The notes beneath the pieces were generated by a model. It had not been told where the DNA came from and made no database searches. It saw only the letters and a program-made list of their open reading frames with translations. Of a stretch of 64,000 nucleotides of DNA, positions 59,525 through 64,000 are shown piece by piece; the first letter of the stretch is position 1; the number at the start of each line of letters is the position of its first letter. Origin of the DNA: JAHFIW01 sp035495855. GTDB lineage: Bacteria; Patescibacteriota; Patescibacteriia; SG8-24. The stretch is taken from contig DATJFD010000002.1 of the NCBI GenBank assembly GCA_035495855.1, forward strand, positions 37,009 to 101,008, written 5' to 3'. The position numbers were made by a program, and so were the translations under genes.

Positions 59525-59612
59525 CCTCTAGAAAGAATAGAGAATAAAGAGACGCGCCCCGGGGCGCGTCTTTCGTTGCGGTCTTTATTCTCTGTTCTTT
59601 ACTCTTTCCATC
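59524..59612. repeat. word-pair inverted repeat 20 around a terminator
   Basis: Left CCTCTAGAAAGAATAGAG, AATAAAGAGAC; right GTCTTTATTCTCTGTTC, TTTACTCTTTCC. Encloses 59550-59573. Confidence 0.75.
59550..59573. terminator. bidirectional terminator
   Basis: AGACGCGCC-CC-GGGGCGCGTCT between converging cysS and the CorA-like gene. Confidence 0.85.
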
Positions 59613-59616
59613 TCCG

Positions 59617-60564
59617 TTACAGCCACTTCTTCCTCTTCAGGAACGTCACGATCACGAGCATCGTCAGGAAGATCGTCGCCAGCATCCACCAGAAATCGTT
59701 CGGCTTGCCGGAGAACGGCATATCGGTCGCATGCATCGAGAAGATCGCGGCCACCAGGTTCATCGGGAAGATGATGAAGGCCAGCGCCGTGAGCGTCTTG
59801 GTGGCATTGTTCGTCTTGTAGGTGACGAGCGTCAGGTGCGCGTCGGACATCGCATAGATGGTGTCGCGGTCGTTCTCCAGGAATCCCAGGATCTCGCGCC
59901 CGTGGCCGGCGATGTCCTCATATTGCGTCCGCAGTTCATCGGTCGTGAAGAACCGGTGCGAGCGGTCCATCAGCTTTTTGAGCGTTCCTTCGTAGCCCTG
60001 AAGCGCCTTGCGGAAGCCGACGATGTTGGTCTTCAGCTTGAGCATCTCCTTCACCAGCGTGCTGCCGTCGTTCTTGAACAGCCGCCCCTCGAGCGCGATG
60101 AGGTCGTTGGAGATGTCGGTCACGTGCGGGAAACAGGAAACGATCATCTCGTGGATGATGTCGAGCGACAGGCGCAGCGCGCTATGGCCGGGCTTGAGCT
60201 CGCAGGCCTCCGAACCCTCGCCGCACGCCTTGGCCAGCTGCTGCATGATCCCATGGTCGCCGCGATGGCTGGTCACCAGGAAGTCGCGTCCGATGAAGAA
60301 GTCGACTTCGTAGGGAATGATGACCCCCGTCCGGACATCGAGCAGCGGGAAGAGCAGTACCATGAAAAAATATTGCTCGCGCTCAAGAAGCTTCGGCCGC
60401 TGGTAGGGCGGAAGGCAGTCCTTGAGGTCCATGTCCATGAAGAACGGATAACGCTGCTGCAGTTCCTTGAGCAGTTTCTCGCTCGGATGCGTCAGATTGA
60501 CCCAGGTGACAGGGCCGCCGACCGGGATCTGCTGCAGATAGTCCTCCTTTTTCCGCTTAGGCAT
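59617..60564 (-). CDS. CorA-family divalent cation transporter lacking the GMN motif
   Basis: 315 residues. N-terminal alpha/beta cytoplasmic domain, long stalk helix, and two C-terminal membrane helices (LTALAFIIFPMNLVAAIFSM and DFWWMLATIFLTMLVIVTFL) with the basic end KRKKWL, the CorA architecture. At the pore mouth, where CorA has YGMN, the sequence reads FSMH (SMH 276-278). This position is normally invariant for Mg2+ selection, so transport specificity or capacity is doubtful. Confidence 0.85.
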   Translation of the reverse strand: MPKRKKEDYLQQIPVGGPVTWVNLTHPSEKLLKELQQRYPFFMDMDLKDCLPPYQRPKLLEREQYFFMVLLFPLLDVRTGVIIPYEVDFFIGRDFLVTSHRGDHGIMQQLAKACGEGSEACELKPGHSALRLSLDIIHEMIVSCFPHVTDISNDLIALEGRLFKNDGSTLVKEMLKLKTNIVGFRKALQGYEGTLKKLMDRSHRFFTTDELRTQYEDIAGHGREILGFLENDRDTIYAMSDAHLTLVTYKTNNATKTLTALAFIIFPMNLVAAIFSMHATDMPFSGKPNDFWWMLATIFLTMLVIVTFLKRKKWL

Positions 60565-60632
60565 GCCTTGAGGATAGCATTTTCGAGCCGGGCGTGCCAG
60601 CGAAAGCCTTTGTTCATGCGCCTTAAATATGG

Positions 60633-60638
60633 TATACT
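60633..60638 (+). promoter_or_regulatory. extended -10 promoter
   Basis: TGG-TATACT, 31 bases before ATG 60670, between divergent genes. Confidence 0.65.
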
Positions 60639-60669
60639 TTAGGCTGAACTGCGCACACCGCGCGAGCCT

Positions 60670-61170
60670 ATGCCGAACGGAGAGTTAAGGGAGATGCCTG
60701 CGGCGCCCGTGCCCGAGCAGGCCAAGAGTCCCGAGGCCAAGGATGCGGAACCACGCAAAGAAACGGCGCCCACCGGCGCCGATGTTCGCGTTGCGTCCGC
60801 CGAGCAGTCTCCCGCGCCCAAGGCGGCCGCCGCCGCGGCGAAACCCGATGCCGCCCCGGCCGACAAGGACAAGTACCGCGTGAAGGTGGAACGCATCCTC
60901 GAAGAGAACCTCTGGGACCTCTATTTCGCGCTGCCCGCGGGCAGCCGCGAGAAGTTCAAGGCTGAAGGAGAACTGGCCGCCGCGGCGCTCCGCGCCGCCA
61001 TCGAATCGAAGAAGGTGAAGCCCCGCGCAGTGCTCCATGCCGTCAACAAATGGCTCAAGGCCATCCCGAAGGTGAACCCGTACTTCCTGGAACAGGAGGC
61101 CAAGATCAAGACCGACCAGGTCATGAGCCTCGTCGAGGAACGCCGCAAGGAATCCGAAGGAGCGCTCTAG
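60670..61170 (+). CDS. hypothetical protein upstream of the VirD4-like ATPase
   Basis: 166 residues. Disordered Pro/Ala/Glu first 65 residues, then a helical domain (KYRVKVERILEENLWDLYFALPAGSREKFKAEGELAAAALRAAIESKKVKPRAVLHAVNKWLKAIPKVNPYFLEQEAKIKTDQVMSLVEE). Two bases before the ATPase gene and surely cotranscribed; possibly an adaptor for it. Confidence 0.65.
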   Translation: MPNGELREMPAAPVPEQAKSPEAKDAEPRKETAPTGADVRVASAEQSPAPKAAAAAAKPDAAPADKDKYRVKVERILEENLWDLYFALPAGSREKFKAEGELAAAALRAAIESKKVKPRAVLHAVNKWLKAIPKVNPYFLEQEAKIKTDQVMSLVEERRKESEGAL

Positions 61171-61172
61171 CT

Positions 61173-63680
61173 ATGCCGTCCATCACCATCGGCAACATCG
61201 ACCTCGCTGAACAGCTCGCGAATCCGCTCGTCCTCCTGGGGCTCGCGGCCGCGGGTCTCTTGCTCTTCGCCTGGATCGTCTTCGCCATCCTCCGCTCGCG
61301 CGCCCGCAAGAAGTACCAGGCCGACGTCGCTTTCAAGAAGACGGTCATGCTCGTGACCGTCCCGAAGGAACAGGCCGAGAAAGGGGAGTCGGGCCAGCAG
61401 GAAAAATCCCTCCAGCAGATCCAGGAGAAGATCGCCGTCATGGAAGGCGTGTTCGCTTCGATCGGCGGACTGAAGGCCGAGCGCGGCTTCAAGGCCTGGT
61501 TCGTCGGCCGCGAGGACGCGGTCTCCTTCGAGCTCGTCGCCCATCAGGGCCTGGTGTCCTTCTACGTCGCCGCTCCGCACCACATGAAGGAGTTCGTCGA
61601 GCAGCAGATCCACGGCCAGTTCCCGCTGGCGCAGATCGAGGAGGTCCCCGACTACAACATCTTCTCGCCGCAGGGCGTGGTCGTCGCCGCGAGCGTCAAT
61701 TTCAAACGCGAGCATTTCTTCCCCATCAAGACCTACAAGAAGGCCGACAGCGATCCGCTGAACGCCCTCACCAACGCGCTCGCGAAGGTCGAGAAGACCG
61801 ACGGCGCAGCCGTGCAGATCGTGGTGCGTTCCGCGAAGAAAGAATGGCGGCAGCTGGGACTCAAGGTGGTCAAAGGCATGAACGAAGGCAAGACCCTGAA
61901 CGAGGCGCAGTCAGGCCAGGGGTTCTTCGGCATGATCGGCGCGATGTTCGCCACCAAGAAGAAGGACGACAAGAAAGAGCCCCGCAAGATGTCCGCCCTC
62001 GAGGAGGAGATGGTCAAGGCGATCGACGAGAAGGCCGGCAAGCTCGGCCTCGACGTCGTCATCCGCGTCGTCGCGTCCGCGCCGACGAACGCCGCCGCCT
62101 CGTCCTACCTGAACAACATCATCAACGGCTTTTCGCAGTACCAGATCCCGCAGTTCGGCAACCAGTTCGCGAAAGGGGACATGGGACCGAAGGTCATCAA
62201 GGACTTCATCTTCCGCCATTTCAAGGAGAAGAACCGCATGGTCATGACCGGCGAGGAGCTGTCGAGCATCTACCATTTCCCGCTGGCCTCGACCGAGACG
62301 CCGAACATCCGCTGGCTGACCGCCCGCAAGGCCCCGCCGCCGCCGAACATCCCCAAAGAGGGCCTGCATCTCGGCCACATCGAATACCGCGGCGAGAAGA
62401 CCCAGGTCTACATCAAGAAGGAGGACCGCTTCCGCCACATGTACATCATCGGCAAGTCCGGCTCCGGTAAGTCGGTCTACATCGCCAACATGGCGATCCA
62501 GGACATCCGGAACGGCGACGGCGTCTGCGTCGTCGACCCGCACGGCGACCTCGTCGAGGACATCCTCGCGGCCGTCCCGAAGGAACGCGCCGACGACGTC
62601 GTCATCTTCGATCCGTCCGACCTCGAGCGCCCCATCGCGCTCAACATGCTGGAGTCGCCGAACGAGGAGATGAAGGACTTCGTCTGCGGCGAGATGATCG
62701 CCATCTTCTACAAGCTCTTCCCGCCGGAGATGATCGGCCCGATGTTCGAGCACAACATGCGGAACTTCATGCTGACGCTCATGGCCGACCCGGAGGTTCC
62801 CGGCACCATCGCCGAGATCCCGCGCCTCATCTCCGACGCGGCCTTCCAGAAGGAATGGCGCGCCAAGGTGAAGGACCCGGTGGTGCGCTCGTTCTGGGAG
62901 AACGAGATCGACAAGACCTCCGACTTCCACAAATCCGAGATGCTCGGCTACCTCATCTCCAAGGTCGGCCGCTTCGTCGAGAACACGATGATGCGCAACA
63001 TCATCGGCCAGCAGAAGTCCGCCTTCGACTTCTCGGAGATCATGAACAAGAAGAAGATCTTCCTGGTGAACCTCTCGAAGGGCAAGATCGGCGACATCAA
63101 CGCCAACCTGCTCGGCCTCATCATCGTGACCAAGCTGCAGATGGCGGCGATGAGCCGCGCCAACATGTCGAAGGCGGAGCGCGCCGATTTCTTCCTCTAC
63201 ATCGACGAGTTCCAGAACTTCATCACGCCGTCGATCGCGACCATCCTGTCCGAGGCGCGCAAATACCGCCTCTCGCTCATCGTCGCGCACCAGTACATGG
63301 GCCAGCTGGCCCCGAAGGGCGATGCGGAGATCCGCGACGCCGTGCTCGGCAACGTCGGCTCGATGTTCGTCGGCCGCATCGGCGTCGAGGACGCCGAGCT
63401 CCTCGAGAAGGAGTTCTCTCCGGTGTTCAGCGCCTTCGACCTGGTGAACGCGCCGCAGTTCTCGTACTTCAGCAAGATCCTCATCGACAACGTCGGCTCG
63501 CGCCCGTTCGTGCTCAAGGCCCCGGCGCCGATCAAGGGCGACAAGCGCATCGGCGACGCGCTCAAGCAGCTCTCCCGTCTCAAGTTCGGACGCGATCGCA
63601 GCATCGTCGAGCAGGAGATCCTCGACCGCACGCAGCTCGTGAAGAGCGCCATGGCCGCGCCGCCTGAGAGGCCGAAGTAA
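61173..63680 (+). CDS. membrane-anchored VirD4/TraM-like DNA-pumping ATPase
   Basis: 835 residues. One N-terminal helix (about 17-40), a 380-residue region with a beta-rich part (VAHQGLVSFYVAAPHHMKEFVEQQIHGQFPLAQIEEV), then a RecA-like motor: Walker A GKSGSGKS at 427-434, DPHGDLVEDIL, Walker B FLYIDE at 674-679, and VAHQYMGQL. Belongs to the type IV coupling protein/HerA-like group widespread in CPR with unknown substrate. No relaxase or other type IV secretion genes lie within the window. Confidence 0.85.
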   Translation: MPSITIGNIDLAEQLANPLVLLGLAAAGLLLFAWIVFAILRSRARKKYQADVAFKKTVMLVTVPKEQAEKGESGQQEKSLQQIQEKIAVMEGVFASIGGLKAERGFKAWFVGREDAVSFELVAHQGLVSFYVAAPHHMKEFVEQQIHGQFPLAQIEEVPDYNIFSPQGVVVAASVNFKREHFFPIKTYKKADSDPLNALTNALAKVEKTDGAAVQIVVRSAKKEWRQLGLKVVKGMNEGKTLNEAQSGQGFFGMIGAMFATKKKDDKKEPRKMSALEEEMVKAIDEKAGKLGLDVVIRVVASAPTNAAASSYLNNIINGFSQYQIPQFGNQFAKGDMGPKVIKDFIFRHFKEKNRMVMTGEELSSIYHFPLASTETPNIRWLTARKAPPPPNIPKEGLHLGHIEYRGEKTQVYIKKEDRFRHMYIIGKSGSGKSVYIANMAIQDIRNGDGVCVVDPHGDLVEDILAAVPKERADDVVIFDPSDLERPIALNMLESPNEEMKDFVCGEMIAIFYKLFPPEMIGPMFEHNMRNFMLTLMADPEVPGTIAEIPRLISDAAFQKEWRAKVKDPVVRSFWENEIDKTSDFHKSEMLGYLISKVGRFVENTMMRNIIGQQKSAFDFSEIMNKKKIFLVNLSKGKIGDINANLLGLIIVTKLQMAAMSRANMSKAERADFFLYIDEFQNFITPSIATILSEARKYRLSLIVAHQYMGQLAPKGDAEIRDAVLGNVGSMFVGRIGVEDAELLEKEFSPVFSAFDLVNAPQFSYFSKILIDNVGSRPFVLKAPAPIKGDKRIGDALKQLSRLKFGRDRSIVEQEILDRTQLVKSAMAAPPERPK

Positions 63681-63787
63681 AGATGGAGAGTAGAGAATAG
63701 AGACCTAAAAAGAGCGGGCCGATGGCCCGTTCTTTTTAGGAAATACCTTGCCGTCTTTACTCTCTATTCTTTATTCTCTTTTTCTGT
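63681..63787. repeat. word-pair inverted repeat 21 around a terminator
   Basis: Left GATGGAGAGTAGAGAATAG, AGACC; right GTCTTTACTCTCTATTC, TTTATTCTCTTTTTC. The word is shared with repeat 20. Confidence 0.8.
63705..63739 (+). terminator. intrinsic terminator
   Basis: CTAAAAAGAGCGGGCC-GAT-GGCCCGTTCTTTTTAG, sixteen pairs with one G-T. Confidence 0.85.
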
Positions 63788-63854
63788 CGCCGCGTCCTTG
63801 TCCACACTGACGTCCGGTCTGGAAAAGCCCAGCAAAAATGGGCCTTTCGCACGG

Positions 63855-63884
63855 TTGACCGCGGTCCGTATCGGGTGGTATTCT
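63855..63884 (+). promoter_or_regulatory. promoter of the last, partial gene
   Basis: TTGACC, 18-base spacer, TGG-TATTCT. Confidence 0.65.
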
Positions 63885-63950
63885 CACTCCACAGTGACGG
63901 CGTAATAGCGTCCGTCATCGCCATACAAAACGGCGGCTAAAACACATACT

Positions 63951-64000
63951 ATGGACGATCATTCGTCGACGCCCGTCACCGATTTTTTGCAAAGCCTGAA
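63951..64000 (+). CDS. partial CDS at right edge
   Basis: ATG 63951 opens a frame of 16 codons (MDDHSSTPVTDFLQSL) that runs off the window. Too short to identify; promoter upstream supports a real start. Confidence 0.4.
   Translation, partial: MDDHSSTPVTDFLQSL

Overview
The window reads as a chromosomal segment of a GC-rich bacterium, most likely a member of the Candidate Phyla Radiation (Patescibacteria). The inference rests on gene content and style: many very short membrane proteins, half-length versions of familiar proteins (a 219-residue MFS carrier, a 233-residue YidC, a 238-residue HrcA), an adenosylcobalamin-dependent ribonucleotide reductase next to a cobalamin adenosyltransferase, a DUF5671-type protein beside a pseudopilin-like protein, and large Cys-rich surface fibres. 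No rRNA is present and the lineage cannot be fixed from this sequence alone. No transposase, integrase, phage module or CRISPR array was found.

Layout. 1-5200: DEDDy exonuclease, then nrdJ behind two NrdR-box-like palindromes and a DnaA box, then cobO behind an odd leader. 5200-8800: small membrane proteins and a DegP-type protease. 8800-16900: an IscU scaffold with a degenerate paralogue, a PQQ-type sugar dehydrogenase, a VTT/DedA protein, and a disulfide-relay set (VKOR, CcdA, TlpA/DipZ-like). 16900-26300: mostly unknown genes, an FAD/Rieske oxidoreductase, a class II HMG-CoA reductase, and a tRNA-Pro locus with an intact gene, an interrupted copy and a remnant. 26300-33800: rarA, two membrane-anchored secreted proteins, a PBP2-type transpeptidase, murF and a lipoprotein. 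33800-41040: tRNA-Glu, hypotheticals, mscL, a GIY-YIG protein, half-size MFS, yidC, an SPFH protein and maf. 41130-46900: heat-shock cluster with a perfect CIRCE element (hrcA, grpE, dnaK, four small genes, dnaJ). 47000-58000: accessory surface cluster with three secreted or anchored fibres and four small membrane-anchored partners. 58000-64000: cysS, a CorA-like transporter without the GMN motif, and a membrane-anchored VirD4/TraM-like ATPase.

Three non-coding layers stand out. First, at least 21 intergenic sites carry long imperfect inverted repeats built from short repeated words; the word differs from site to site but matches between the two arms, and the arms often wrap an intrinsic terminator. 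They also run into the ends of two genes. Second, two copies of a ~80-bp element with compensatory base changes sit in and beside tRNA-Pro. Third, two ~215-bp sequences (13517-13740 and 16963-17183) share fixed blocks and several stems that change on both strands together, as a structured RNA would.

Promoters are unusually uniform: an extended -10 of the form TG(C/G)TATACT, in several cases only 6-10 bases before the start codon, suggesting leaderless messages.
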